A stretch of 64,000 bases of DNA from a virus: positions 300,405 to 364,404 of the IMG/VR virus record IMGVR_UViG_3300031787_007614. One strand, 5' to 3'. The position numbers were made by a program, and so were the translations under genes. A model generated the notes under the pieces. The model had not been told where the DNA came from and did not search any database. It saw only the letters and a list, made by a program, of their open reading frames with translations. Positions within the stretch are counted from its first letter, which is position 1; each line of letters opens with the position of its first letter. Below, piece by piece: positions 43,992 to 52,335 of this stretch.

Positions 43992-45302
43992 TTACTTTTC
44001 CTCGTAGTAGGCGTATTGACCCCAGGGCGGAACAATGCTGTCGGTGCCATGCAGTATCCATACAGTGTCTGCATAATTCTCATCACCCCACGAACCAAAC
44101 GGGTAGCCGTCTGTAAACACAACCAGACGCTTGGGCTCAATTTCATTTTCTTTGAGATAGCGGAAGATAGCATCAAAGTCTGTTCCGCCGCCACCTGCGA
44201 CTTCGTAATCACAAATACCGTCCAAATTGTCCGAGTCGTATTGTGCAGGGTTATAACACTCGGTATCAAAGGTAACCACATGGATTCGGTATGCAGGGAA
44301 CGATTCCATGATGCCTTGGATTTCGCTTAAGAAGTCCTTGAGCATGCTCTCGCTAATGGATCCACTTGCATCCAACGCCACTGCAATATCAATCATAGGA
44401 TCCAGCTTCATGCCTGGCATCACAGCATCCATGTGCCAACCTTTGCGGCTGGCTCGCATCCATGTGTAGTCTGACTTGATGGTTGACTCCAATTGCATAC
44501 GGAGCAATTCGCGCCAGTTCATCTTGGGCTCGGTCAAGTCCTGAATCAGACGTTTGACACCTGCGGGCAAGTTACCTGCTCCATCCACTGTAGCGGCAGC
44601 CGCTAACATGGCTTCCTTGATCTCGTCCTTAATTGCTTGACGCTCTTCGGGTGTGAGTTTGGGGCGACCCTTGCCTTTGCCTTCCTCGTCTCCGTCTCCG
44701 TCACCATCTGCGGGATCGCCATCACCGTCCAGATGGTCGTCCAACAACTTGTCAACAAGGTCGCTCAAGTTAATTTTCTTGGCGTTCTTCATCAAGTCAT
44801 CATACACTTCCTCCGAACTCATACCCTCATACTTCTTGTCATACAGGCAAGGCACGGAAGTAATGAACTCACCCACATTGTGCTTTTTCAAGTCTGCGTT
44901 AACACAGAAGTCATTGGCAACGTTCCAAATCTGCGGGTCCCGCTCGCCACGGCGTCCAAAGTGGTCATACACACAATGCAACACCTCATGTCCAAACAAG
45001 AATTCAACTTCTTTGGGCTTGAGCAATTTAATGAACTTGCAGTTATAGTAGAAATTGCGTCCATCCGTTGCGGCAGTAGGACACCATTCGTCAGCGTTCA
45101 CCAACTTCAAACGAGTAGCAAGATTGCCAAAGAAACTGGCCTTAAGCAACAAACCCACACGGGCAGTAATCAATTGTTCACGCACCTCGCGATCCAGTTT
45201 GGGATCCATCTTGCCCAATAGATTTTTAAACTTGTCTGCTTCTTTGGAGTCAGCAGTGGTGCCTGCTTTGGCATATAACATGTCTGGATTGAAATATTGC
45301 AT
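43992..45302 (-). CDS. VWA domain protein with predicted metallopeptidase-like domain
   Basis: ATG 45302 follows AAGGAAC; this start gives 436 residues. The N-terminal part contains 'GHEVLHCVYDH' near residue 104, a zinc-peptidase-like HExxH. A highly charged Asp/Gly/Glu/Lys linker follows near residue 215. The C-terminal part has the MIDAS motif DASGS in 'VALDASGSISES' (~307) and 'VVFTDGYPFG'. This is the DUF2201-type metallopeptidase plus VWA-like layout. With the MoxR AAA ATPase upstream it forms the widespread MoxR-VWA pair, thought to act as a metal-insertion or complex-assembly chaperone. It has its own sigma70-like promoter. Confidence 0.85.
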   Translation of the reverse strand: MQYFNPDMLYAKAGTTADSKEADKFKNLLGKMDPKLDREVREQLITARVGLLLKASFFGNLATRLKLVNADEWCPTAATDGRNFYYNCKFIKLLKPKEVEFLFGHEVLHCVYDHFGRRGERDPQIWNVANDFCVNADLKKHNVGEFITSVPCLYDKKYEGMSSEEVYDDLMKNAKKINLSDLVDKLLDDHLDGDGDPADGDGDGDEEGKGKGRPKLTPEERQAIKDEIKEAMLAAAATVDGAGNLPAGVKRLIQDLTEPKMNWRELLRMQLESTIKSDYTWMRASRKGWHMDAVMPGMKLDPMIDIAVALDASGSISESMLKDFLSEIQGIMESFPAYRIHVVTFDTECYNPAQYDSDNLDGICDYEVAGGGGTDFDAIFRYLKENEIEPKRLVVFTDGYPFGSWGDENYADTVWILHGTDSIVPPWGQYAYYEEK

Positions 45303-45327
45303 GGGCTGTTCCTTAGTTGATGTGTAT

Positions 45328-45356
45328 ATTATAGCAAAAGATGATTTATTCGTCAA
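45328..45356 (-). promoter_or_regulatory. Sigma70-like promoter TTGACG-17-TATAAT
   Basis: -35 TTGACG (45356-45351), a 17-bp spacer beginning AATAAATC and ending TTTTGC, and -10 TATAAT (45333-45328), so TGC precedes the -10 (extended -10). It drives the VWA gene at 45302 with a 5' leader of about 20 bases. Confidence 0.75.
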
Positions 45357-45661
45357 CTTACGACTTCAGTATTAGTTGTGGGTCTGTTCAGGTATTTGAG
45401 CTGGAACCAACTTTGTGCGGCTTCGCTAAAGAAGTCAACATGCACTTGCTGTTCGTAGTGCATGCTGGGACCGTCTTTGTATGGATGCTCGTTTGCAACC
45501 AAGCCACGATGGTGCCGATACGTGAAACCCATCTCTTTTCGAAGCTGAGTCCGCAGTGCCATTTTCATGCCAAAGTCTCGAAGAATCATGGCATAGATGT
45601 CCGACCACTCTCCGGGGTTGTGAAAGATGATCAAGTTCTTTTTGACAGTTACTTTGGACAT
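45353..45661 (-). CDS. Hypothetical protein, 102 aa
   Basis: Soluble protein with 'NLIIFHNPGEWSDIYAMILRD' and 'MGFTYRHHRGLVANEHPYKD'. A large hairpin with a T-run lies immediately upstream of the ATG and no ribosome site is visible, so expression must come from read-through or another start. The coding potential is good (consistent frame over 102 codons, no alternative). Function unknown. Its 3' end overlaps the VWA promoter. Confidence 0.68.
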   Translation of the reverse strand: MSKVTVKKNLIIFHNPGEWSDIYAMILRDFGMKMALRTQLRKEMGFTYRHHRGLVANEHPYKDGPSMHYEQQVHVDFFSEAAQSWFQLKYLNRPTTNTEVVS

Positions 45662-45665
45662 ACTC

Positions 45666-45723
45666 TAAAAAGAGAGAGCCGTGTAGTCCACAGCCCGTGT
45701 ATTTAATCTACACAGCCCTCTCT
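45666..45723 (-). terminator. Rho-independent terminator after the AAA ATPase gene
   Basis: A 16-bp stem (45723-45708 pairing with 45686-45671, two G-T wobbles) with a 21-base loop is followed by a run of five T on the minus strand. It lies four bases below the ATPase stop codon and directly before the next ATG at 45661. It may also act as an attenuator for that gene. Confidence 0.8.
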
Positions 45724-45727
45724 TATA

Positions 45728-46813
45728 TTAGGCTGATGCCTGCAAGATGTACTTGCCGTATTTGCTGTGGAACTCGTCAAAGTTCTTGAGCTTGGTGGGC
45801 AAGAACGGCAAGTCGTATGTGGTAAGTGCAATACGAGCACCCATCACAGTGAGCTCAGTCTCAAAGTTCTTCATCATGAAACCCAGGAAGTTATCCGCCA
45901 TCTCATGGAACTTCTTGTCCTCAACCTTCTTCTCCACTGCATCCTTGAGCTCATAGCACATGGAGATAACCAGTGAGTACATGGCACTGACCTCTTTCAC
46001 GTTCAAGTCCTTGACCTTGCCTGCCAACACATCTGCAGGGTTGGGCATCTTGCTGGACACCTTGCGGTGGGCCATGAACTTAACTGCAAGACCTTCGCCC
46101 ACAGTACCAGCAATCAAGTTGGTAAGGGTATCATTGTCTCCATCCTCGTCCTCCAACAGCTGGCTCACAAAGGTCCAGGTACGTGGAGTAGCAAAGGCAC
46201 GGCTAGAACTCTTGGCATCAAAGTCGTACAAGTCCTGCTTGGCAAAACTCAAGTAACCCACCACGTCCTTGTGGATTTTGTTTTTAACAGCCCAGTCTTG
46301 GTAGCTGGCAAAGTCCACTTTCATTTCCTGGTGCAGGAAACGGTTTGCAAGCGGAGTAGGCATGCGGTAGGTAACACCCTTGTCCGACTCACGGTTACCT
46401 GCGGCAACCATCACAACGTTCTTGGGCAAGTGGTACTTGCCAATGCGTCGATTCAGAATCAACTGGTATGCGGCACTCTGCACTGACGGAGCCGCAGAGT
46501 TGAGCTCGTCCAAGAACAGTACCACAATGGGATACTGGCTGGCAGTAGCCTCATCAGGCAATTCCACAGGAGGTGCCCAATCCATGACACCTTTGTCTTT
46601 GTTGTAATAGGGAATGCCACGGATGTCTGTGGGCTCCATCTGACCCAAGCGGAGGTCAATCATGAGTCCGTCAAGTTCTTTAGTAATGCCCTCAACCAGC
46701 TCTGACTTGCCGATGCCGGGAGGACCCCACAGGAACAACGGACGCTGAACTTTAAATGCTTTGAGCAGGCTTTTACGTGCCTGGACGGAATTGACGGTGC
46801 GGGTATCTGACAT
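45728..46813 (-). CDS. MoxR-type AAA+ ATPase
   Basis: This 361-residue protein has Walker A 'GPPGIGKSELVEG' (residues ~31), 'QMEPTDIRGIPYY', Walker B 'VVLFLDELNSA' (~96), sensor 1 'VMVAAGNRESD', and 'MPTPLANRF' arginine-finger region, matching MoxR-like ATPases. It probably remodels or loads a complex together with the downstream VWA/metallopeptidase protein. It follows a sigma70-like promoter and AAGGA ribosome site and ends at a strong terminator, so it forms its own transcription unit. Confidence 0.9.
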   Translation of the reverse strand: MSDTRTVNSVQARKSLLKAFKVQRPLFLWGPPGIGKSELVEGITKELDGLMIDLRLGQMEPTDIRGIPYYNKDKGVMDWAPPVELPDEATASQYPIVVLFLDELNSAAPSVQSAAYQLILNRRIGKYHLPKNVVMVAAGNRESDKGVTYRMPTPLANRFLHQEMKVDFASYQDWAVKNKIHKDVVGYLSFAKQDLYDFDAKSSSRAFATPRTWTFVSQLLEDEDGDNDTLTNLIAGTVGEGLAVKFMAHRKVSSKMPNPADVLAGKVKDLNVKEVSAMYSLVISMCYELKDAVEKKVEDKKFHEMADNFLGFMMKNFETELTVMGARIALTTYDLPFLPTKLKNFDEFHSKYGKYILQASA

Positions 46814-46847
46814 GGGCTGTGTCCTTAAAATGTGTTAGTAAGCCGTT

Positions 46848-46876
46848 AGTATAACTGAAGTTGATTTATTGGTCAA
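46848..46876 (-). promoter_or_regulatory. Sigma70-like promoter TTGACC-17-TATACT
   Basis: -35 TTGACC (46876-46871), a 17-bp spacer beginning AATAAATC, and -10 TATACT (46853-46848). It lies 35 bases ahead of the ATPase ATG at 46813. The first base of the upstream gene's stop codon touches the -35. Confidence 0.75.
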
Positions 46877-47049
46877 CTATTGCAAGTCTCAAAAGGACTA
46901 AACAATTCTTCGTGATTGTCGCTTTCTTGCGACAGTTGTTCGTAGACCCACTCCACAGGGATCTCAAGATATCGTGCAATGGCACGAGGTTCGTGGCCTT
47001 CTTCCAGCATGGATTGGATGTCAATGCTAAGTTCGCTCATTCTACTCAT
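46873..47049 (-). CDS. Small HTH-like protein, 58 aa
   Basis: ATG 47049 overlaps the stop of the previous gene (TAATG). The 58-residue product has a helix-turn-helix-like segment 'PRAIARYLEIPVEWVYEQL' between acidic ends, similar to small resolvase/sigma-like HTH units. It could bind DNA or RNA, but this is inferred from pattern only. It is the last gene of a three-gene unit (47593 to 46873) with its own promoter. Confidence 0.7.
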   Translation of the reverse strand: MSRMSELSIDIQSMLEEGHEPRAIARYLEIPVEWVYEQLSQESDNHEELFSPFETCNS

Positions 47050-47330
47050 TATACAGTTCCTTCAAGGTAAGGTTGAATTCGTTTGGCTTGACGGAAATCT
47101 TTTTCGGTCCACAACAGCCAGCTGTCAATGTCTTTTCTAGAGTCAGACAGTGTCATGTAATAACAAATATGGTGTCCACTGGGTGATTTGGCAAGCAGAG
47201 TATTTTTATAATCTTCGTATGTGACAGCGGCTGGATTAAACACCTTGACAAGGCGAGTGTAAGGATCGTAAAAATGCGTCTGTGTGACCAGCTCCACGTA
47301 GAAATCTCTTAGTTCAGAAAAATTACTCAT
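47049..47330 (-). CDS. Hypothetical protein, 93 aa
   Basis: ATG 47330 follows AAGGAGA, and overlaps the stop of the upstream gene. It is a soluble protein with 'FYVELVTQTHFYDPYTRLVK' and 'HHICYYMTLSDSRKDIDSWL'. The frame could start seven codons earlier, but that start lacks a ribosome site. Function unknown. Confidence 0.78.
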   Translation of the reverse strand: MSNFSELRDFYVELVTQTHFYDPYTRLVKVFNPAAVTYEDYKNTLLAKSPSGHHICYYMTLSDSRKDIDSWLLWTEKDFRQAKRIQPYLEGTV

Positions 47331-47593
47331 TATGCAGTCTCCTTCATGCAATATTCAAACAAAACCCACTTGGCGCGGTTCAAAAATTGACGAGCATAGT
47401 CGGCACGCTTGGCGTTAACCTTACCATATTCCGAGTCGATCATTTCCTGGGCATCACTCATCAAACTGGCTACCAACGTAGCAGGACTAGAATAACGATA
47501 GATCAGGTCTTGCTCAACTTCTTCGCGCAATTCTGCTTCGGTCATGCCATACATGTGGATATCGCGTTTTTGACTTTCATTTAGTTGCTTCAT
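47330..47593 (-). CDS. Hypothetical protein, 87 aa
   Basis: Helical protein beginning 'MKQLNESQKRDIHMYGMT', with 'ATLVASLMSDAQEMIDSEYG' and a basic C-terminal helix. AAAAGGAG precedes the ATG, and a sigma70-like promoter (47624-47652) lies upstream. This arrangement of short helical proteins is typical of phage early regions. Function unknown. Confidence 0.8.
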   Translation of the reverse strand: MKQLNESQKRDIHMYGMTEAELREEVEQDLIYRYSSPATLVASLMSDAQEMIDSEYGKVNAKRADYARQFLNRAKWVLFEYCMKETA

Positions 47594-47623
47594 TCCAGGC
47601 TCCTTTTTGCTTTGTATGCCACT

Positions 47624-47652
47624 ATTGTAGCAGATAGGGATTTATTGGTCAA
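47624..47652 (-). promoter_or_regulatory. Sigma70-like promoter TTGACC-17-TACAAT
   Basis: -35 TTGACC (47652-47647), a 17-bp spacer beginning AATAAATC and ending CTGC, and -10 TACAAT (47629-47624). It is sited just downstream of a strong terminator, insulating the two units. Confidence 0.75.
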
Positions 47653-47654
47653 AC

Positions 47655-47684
47655 CAAAAAAAAAGCCCTACATGTTGTAGGGCT
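47655..47684 (-). terminator. Rho-independent terminator
   Basis: A 9-bp perfect stem (AGCCCTACA/TGTAGGGCT, loop of three) is followed by nine T on the minus strand. It ends the desaturase/hydroxylase unit (genes 49887 to 47730). Confidence 0.88.
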
Positions 47685-47729
47685 ATTGTAACACTTGAGT
47701 ATTACCTTTTGAAATGTAGTACTCTAGTA

Positions 47730-48461
47730 TTACATTGGGATCAAATGCTCCAGCTCGCTTTGCCCATGCACATCAATGATAAAGTGCAGTCTTGGATGTG
47801 GGCTGTTATTTTTTACCCAGTGCTTTAGACCTGCGTTGAAAAAATAAACACGACCGTCTGCTGGTAGGTGCTGTTCTTGTATGCCTTGTTTGGTTAGCAT
47901 AAACATACTGACGTCAGGGTGAGTCAGCACAGGAATGTGAAACCTTGTGACATAACTGGGGTCATAATCAAAGTGCGGTTTGATTTCGTGACCTGCTCCT
48001 AGGTATGCCAGTCTTGCTCTAGTAATTCGACTGGTAAACATGTCAAAAATCCGTTCAATCTCACCAGTCACCATGTTGGTGCGTACTCCGTAGTTGAGAT
48101 CGTCAGCTTCGGGCACATACCGAGGATCATTGGGATCCTGACGCTTGACTCGTTCTATCATGGTTGTGGCTTTAACTTCCACAGGCCCACGGCTTTTTGA
48201 TTTGTCAAACTCAGTAAGTTGTATCTGTCTAAATTTTTCACTTTCCAAACTGGGTGCATCTGCTTCTTTAAACAAATTATCCAAGGTCCATTGGTTGGCT
48301 TTGATGAATGGAGTGAATGCACCATCAGTACTGGCCTTGACATCAACATAGTGATCCCAGTCTAGGAGACTGTTGTCTTTCAAGTGTTTGATCAATTGTG
48401 GTGTGTCTATGTGAAAATTGTTCAGATAGCCAAACGCTGGAAGTTGTTTTCGTGTTTTCAT
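47730..48461 (-). CDS. Aspartyl/asparaginyl beta-hydroxylase-like oxygenase
   Basis: The C-terminal half of this 243-residue protein has 'EIKPHFDYDPSYVTRFHIPV', giving His-x-Asp and the RxHIP motif. 'FNAGLKHWVKNNSPHPRLHFIIDV' gives the distal His and the 2-oxoglutarate-binding Arg. This matches the Asp/Asn beta-hydroxylase-like family of 2OG/Fe(II) oxygenases. It could hydroxylate a protein side chain or a small molecule. It overlaps the desaturase gene upstream by 4 bp and is followed by a strong terminator. Confidence 0.82.
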   Translation of the reverse strand: MKTRKQLPAFGYLNNFHIDTPQLIKHLKDNSLLDWDHYVDVKASTDGAFTPFIKANQWTLDNLFKEADAPSLESEKFRQIQLTEFDKSKSRGPVEVKATTMIERVKRQDPNDPRYVPEADDLNYGVRTNMVTGEIERIFDMFTSRITRARLAYLGAGHEIKPHFDYDPSYVTRFHIPVLTHPDVSMFMLTKQGIQEQHLPADGRVYFFNAGLKHWVKNNSPHPRLHFIIDVHGQSELEHLIPM

Positions 48462-49189
48462 TGTTTGACCAGTCTAATTAAATATCCAGCAACATCAATT
48501 TGCCACCACTTTAGTCCAAAGCGCCAGTCACTGGGATTGGCATGATGATTGTTGTGCCATCCTTCGCCCCACACAAGTACACCTAAAATAGGATTGTTAA
48601 CACTGGTATCTTTGCCAGGATAATCTTGCCAGCCTATGGTGTGACCAATGTTGTTGATCAAACCGCCTGCATGGAATAAAAACAAAGCAGGCACCAAGTG
48701 AGCATAGACCACAGCCATTGGATCTATAGCATACAGTATCACAGCATACGCACCGTGTATGGCCCAATAGTAATTGTGCATGAATGCATGAAATCTACTG
48801 CGCATGAGATCAGTAACCATTCTAAGACTGGGCTGATTGAACATGATTAAAAATTGCACACGGAAGAATCCTTTGTGCAAGGGACTGTGGGGATCGCGTT
48901 CGGTATCCACAAATTTATGATGTTCACGATGTATGGCAACCCAAGCAATACTAGAGCCCACTCCACCGAGAGTGCCAATTATGGTGCCAAGGTATTCCCA
49001 CCAAGCAGGTGCTTTATAACTTCTATGACTCAATAGTCTGTGAAAAGTTGCACTGGCACCAATACTGCCAGTTACAACGTATACGCCAAACGCTACGGCC
49101 CATTGCCACCATTCACCATTCACCATTAGGCACACCAAGGCAGCTATGCACATGGTTTGAAAAACAAACAACCAGTTTATGCGTTTCAT
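48458..49189 (-). CDS. Membrane fatty acid desaturase (copy 1)
   Basis: The 243 residues include the three His boxes of acyl-CoA/lipid desaturases, 'HRLLSHRSY', 'HREHHKF' and 'WHNNHH', and four hydrophobic spans. The family uses a di-iron centre, O2 and electrons to insert a double bond, usually at delta-9. It is short for the family, without a fused electron carrier. It lies in an operon with an acyltransferase-like and a hydroxylase gene. It may remodel host membrane lipids or modify an acyl decoration. Confidence 0.9.
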   Translation of the reverse strand: MKRINWLFVFQTMCIAALVCLMVNGEWWQWAVAFGVYVVTGSIGASATFHRLLSHRSYKAPAWWEYLGTIIGTLGGVGSSIAWVAIHREHHKFVDTERDPHSPLHKGFFRVQFLIMFNQPSLRMVTDLMRSRFHAFMHNYYWAIHGAYAVILYAIDPMAVVYAHLVPALFLFHAGGLINNIGHTIGWQDYPGKDTSVNNPILGVLVWGEGWHNNHHANPSDWRFGLKWWQIDVAGYLIRLVKQ

Positions 49190-49887
49190 GATCTTACTAC
49201 CTCGCCATAGATTCTTCTAGTGTTGTTGCCACCAGCCAAAGAAACAATCTCTCCCGGTTCTACATCTCTAGTAACAGTGATTCGAGGATGTAGTTCAGCA
49301 TTACTACCAATATTTGGTCCGCGCTCATTGTTAAATTTGCCGTACCCTACAATTGCAGTGTCAGGGTGAATTAACACATTGTCACCTAATGTTACTCTAC
49401 TACAAATTTTTACAAATTCATGTAGGATGCAATTTTTTCCAATAGTGGTATGATGCGCAACAGTAGTAGAATTATGTATTCGGCTGTGAGCACCAATCTT
49501 TGTATAATGTGCTACTCCGGCGTTGAATCCAATATAGCACCCTGGGCCAATTTCTGCTTCGTCATACACCTCACTGGCTGGATGTATCAGCGTTGCACAG
49601 TTGAGTTTATGTTGATCAATCAGATCAATATACGCAAGTCTTTTGGATTTCGATCTTAGATCAAGACTTGACCAAGACATTCCAACAAAAAAATCATACT
49701 GGTCTCGAGCAGCCTCAAAATCAAACGAGTCTTCGCTTCCAATCACAGGCAATCCATTTTTAGTATCAGTGTTCCTGTAATAATCACTGTCAACAATACC
49801 TGCAACGGGTATGTTACGAAGAGTACACACTCTTATAAAAATTTCTAAGTTTGTACTGGTGCCTAAAAAAACAATTGGTTTGTGCAT
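49186..49887 (-). CDS. NeuD-like sugar O-/N-acyltransferase (left-handed beta-helix)
   Basis: Start at 49887 is set by the N-terminal Rossmann-like 'KPIVFLGTSTNLEIFIRV', as in NeuD/PglD-type acyltransferases. The C-terminal half has hexapeptide repeats ('IGPGCYIGFNAGV', 'IGAHSRIHNSTTVAHHTTIG'), with a catalytic His in 'AHHTTIG'. It would transfer an acetyl or other acyl group to an amino or hydroxyl group on a sugar. No ribosome site is evident. It is coupled to the desaturase gene (4-bp overlap) and diverges from the second desaturase gene. Confidence 0.85.
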   Translation of the reverse strand: MHKPIVFLGTSTNLEIFIRVCTLRNIPVAGIVDSDYYRNTDTKNGLPVIGSEDSFDFEAARDQYDFFVGMSWSSLDLRSKSKRLAYIDLIDQHKLNCATLIHPASEVYDEAEIGPGCYIGFNAGVAHYTKIGAHSRIHNSTTVAHHTTIGKNCILHEFVKICSRVTLGDNVLIHPDTAIVGYGKFNNERGPNIGSNAELHPRITVTRDVEPGEIVSLAGGNNTRRIYGEVVRS

Positions 49888-49928
49888 GCGATTATTTAAG
49901 TTAGTGTGCGAGCAAATAAATATTTCAT

Positions 49929-50711
49929 ATGAAAATCTCTCGCTCCTTGATCGACCCAGTGGCACTCAGTTCCGTTGGCATGTTATTTCCAATTTGGACA
50001 GTGATCTGGTTGACAATAAACTGGTCATGGACTACATTTTTTGTTGTGCTATTGACCAGTTGGTTTATGGGAATTCACATCACTATGTTTGCGCATCGCG
50101 CCTGGTGTCATCGCGCCTGGAAACCTAGTTCAGTAGTTGATTTGTATGGACTTGTTGTATTTACCTTGTGCCTAGTAGGCAACAGCATTGGATGGGTGGG
50201 AATTCATCGCGAACATCATGCACATTGTGACACTGACCGTGATCCACATTCTCCATATCATAAGAGTCGGTGGGCTATTCAATTTTTGAGCTATTTCAAT
50301 CAAGTCAAAACCAAATACATTGTGGACCTTGGTAGAGATTCTCGCCATCTTTGGTTTTATCATTGGTACTGGGCCCTCAACATAGTTTGGTTTGCATTGT
50401 TATTTGCAATTGATCCTGCCCTGGTAGGATTATGGATAGCAGTAATTGGACTCACAGTGTTCAAACTTCACACAATCAATTCATTGTGTCATCGCACACC
50501 TTGGTTCTTGCTACCTATACACAATGATGACACCAGCAGTAACAGTGTGCTGATGGTGTTATTAAACATCAACAATGGCGAAGCTTGGCACAAGAACCAT
50601 CATCAAAATGCAGCCAACTATAGATTCAGTCAACGCTGGTATGAAATTGACCCACCTGCCAGAATAATTGAACTACTGGCGCAATTCAAGCTGGCCAGTA
50701 TCAATCGCTGA
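49929..50711 (+). CDS. Membrane fatty acid desaturase (copy 2)
   Basis: A 260-residue integral membrane protein with His boxes 'HRAWCHRAW', 'HREHHAH' and 'WHKNHHQN', and four predicted spans. It is homologous to copy 1 but clearly diverged, and is transcribed in the opposite direction from a 41-bp intergenic gap containing an AAATAAATA stretch. It converges on the oxygenase gene at 50673 with a 39-bp overlap. Two desaturases in one phage suggest two positions, or two lipid classes, being modified. Confidence 0.9.
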   Translation: MKISRSLIDPVALSSVGMLFPIWTVIWLTINWSWTTFFVVLLTSWFMGIHITMFAHRAWCHRAWKPSSVVDLYGLVVFTLCLVGNSIGWVGIHREHHAHCDTDRDPHSPYHKSRWAIQFLSYFNQVKTKYIVDLGRDSRHLWFYHWYWALNIVWFALLFAIDPALVGLWIAVIGLTVFKLHTINSLCHRTPWFLLPIHNDDTSSNSVLMVLLNINNGEAWHKNHHQNAANYRFSQRWYEIDPPARIIELLAQFKLASINR

Positions 50712-51584
50712 CCCATCAAATGGGCTAACATAGCCCATGGCTCTCCACAACAGACGGTTTTCAATATTTTCAAATGCAGGACGAGCATGCATGCTCAACC
50801 ACTGGCAATTGATAATTATTTCATAGTCTTGCCAATGATGAGCGTACTGGTACTTGGGCTGAGTTAGAAATTTGTACAGATAACTGAACCATGCTTGTTG
50901 TCCAGCGTTTGGAACTGGTGTTTTGCCAATATAGAATATTGGATTTTGCATGGGTGACCAATGGATGCCCGTGGCCCCTGATTTGTTTTGAGTAACAAAT
51001 TTGTTAAATCCTGTTCTGCCTTGATAGTTAACGTCTGCAGCCATAGGCCCGTTATCTGTACTGCCTGAGTAATTGTAATAACACATGAGCTGATCCAGAC
51101 TTCTTAATAGTCCAACTGGTGTATCGGTTGCTTGCCTAAGATCGTTTAATGCTTGTATGCTGTTGGTAAATCCTGTGATGCTGCCTTCAGTATGTTCTAC
51201 CCCGTACAAACACAAAGCATCGGGACGTTCTGCGGCAGTTCTTCCTGGTTCGTTGCAGTGCCAAGGCAAATCATCTGGCATGCCAAATAATCCAGTGATT
51301 TCACCGTGGACATCTTTCTTACCAGTGACTCTGATAATTTCTTTGTTGGTTTGTTCGACAAATATTTTTTCTTTGGCTGGAAGATCGTTATTGAGATCAT
51401 CAAACACACCAGAAGTAAATTGATGATATTGATCAATGGTTAACGGTTGCGTGTTATGGATTACAACCAGCAAGTTGGTATAAGGTAGCGTTCTTAATTG
51501 ATCGCGTTCGGTGCTGTTTACATCTAGCACGTTTAGTTGATCTACATGCACTACCCAGCCGTTTGGATCTAAAGTTAATTTCAT
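50673..51584 (-). CDS. TauD/clavaminate synthase-like oxygenase homologue (copy 1)
   Basis: This 303-residue protein has the overall order of TauD-like 2OG/Fe(II) oxygenases: 'DDLPWHCNEPG' at the position of the His-x-Asp pair and 'QWLSMHARPAFENIENRLLWR' with the distal His and Arg. The Asp of the facial triad is replaced by Asn (HCN). It is a paralogue of 52625-53494, which has the same HCN. The substitution suggests altered metal ligation or a different reaction. Substrate unknown. Confidence 0.72.
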   Translation of the reverse strand: MKLTLDPNGWVVHVDQLNVLDVNSTERDQLRTLPYTNLLVVIHNTQPLTIDQYHQFTSGVFDDLNNDLPAKEKIFVEQTNKEIIRVTGKKDVHGEITGLFGMPDDLPWHCNEPGRTAAERPDALCLYGVEHTEGSITGFTNSIQALNDLRQATDTPVGLLRSLDQLMCYYNYSGSTDNGPMAADVNYQGRTGFNKFVTQNKSGATGIHWSPMQNPIFYIGKTPVPNAGQQAWFSYLYKFLTQPKYQYAHHWQDYEIIINCQWLSMHARPAFENIENRLLWRAMGYVSPFDGSAIDTGQLELRQ

Positions 51585-51703
51585 AATTGTAATAAAATTA
51601 CCGGTTACGACTCCGGTGCTGAACTATGGTGTCAGCCGTTCTGATCTGTACCCTATCACTTCACCATACTTTCACAAGCAGAGGGCTAGGCAGAAAGCCG
51701 CCT

Positions 51704-52324
51704 TTAATCTACATGATGCTCAGTTTTGAAATTGCCGTTTTGCAAGCCAATCCGTCCACCTTCTGCTTCAATGCGTTTGTACACATCTTCCAACAAGATA
51801 GGCGCAAAATCAGTCTGCTCCACACATACGCAATGATACCGCACATCCAGTTCTGTGCCATACAAGATCTCTCCTGTACGGGCATCAACACCACGAGCTT
51901 TCTTAACTCGAGTGGCGTGCAAGTGTCCGTGGATGTTTACACCAAAGCGACCCAAGCTAGATTCATGCACAGGAATGTGACTCAAGATCATTCCGTTCAA
52001 CACATGATATGCTCGCAATTCACGAAAGTACCTGCGGTACTCATCATCACGGAAGATATCATGGTTGCCGCGGATCAATACCTTGTCGCCGTTCAAGCGA
52101 TGTAACGTAGGCAATGCCTTGCGGTTAATAACCACGTCACCCAAATGGTAGACCTTGTCTGATGGACGAACACGGTCGTTCCAACGGCGGATCATTTCCT
52201 CATCCATCTCTGCAGGATCATCCCACGGACGCAATTTCACAGTGTCATCATCTGGGTGTGTAAACTTGCACACGCCAACATGACCAAAATGCGTGTCGCT
52301 TACCAAAAATGTTGCTGGCATCAT
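51704..52324 (-). CDS. Calcineurin-like metallophosphoesterase
   Basis: Dimetal phosphoesterase of 206 residues with motifs 'SDTHFGH', 'KVYHLGDVV', 'GNHDIFR', 'SHIPVH' and 'GHLHA' in order. AAGGAGG precedes the ATG (52324 or 52321). Such phage enzymes hydrolyse phosphodiesters, nucleotides or polynucleotide ends; the precise substrate is unclear. About 120 bp with no gene separate it from the oxygenase downstream; that stretch contains small inverted repeats but no clear feature. Confidence 0.92.
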   Translation of the reverse strand: MMPATFLVSDTHFGHVGVCKFTHPDDDTVKLRPWDDPAEMDEEMIRRWNDRVRPSDKVYHLGDVVINRKALPTLHRLNGDKVLIRGNHDIFRDDEYRRYFRELRAYHVLNGMILSHIPVHESSLGRFGVNIHGHLHATRVKKARGVDARTGEILYGTELDVRYHCVCVEQTDFAPILLEDVYKRIEAEGGRIGLQNGNFKTEHHVD

Positions 52325-52335
52325 GTGCCTCCTTT

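Noticed and set aside
44637-45221. 194-residue + strand ORF antisense to the VWA gene
   Set aside because: It is fully contained in the strongly supported VWA/metallopeptidase gene and has no recognisable motif or ribosome site.
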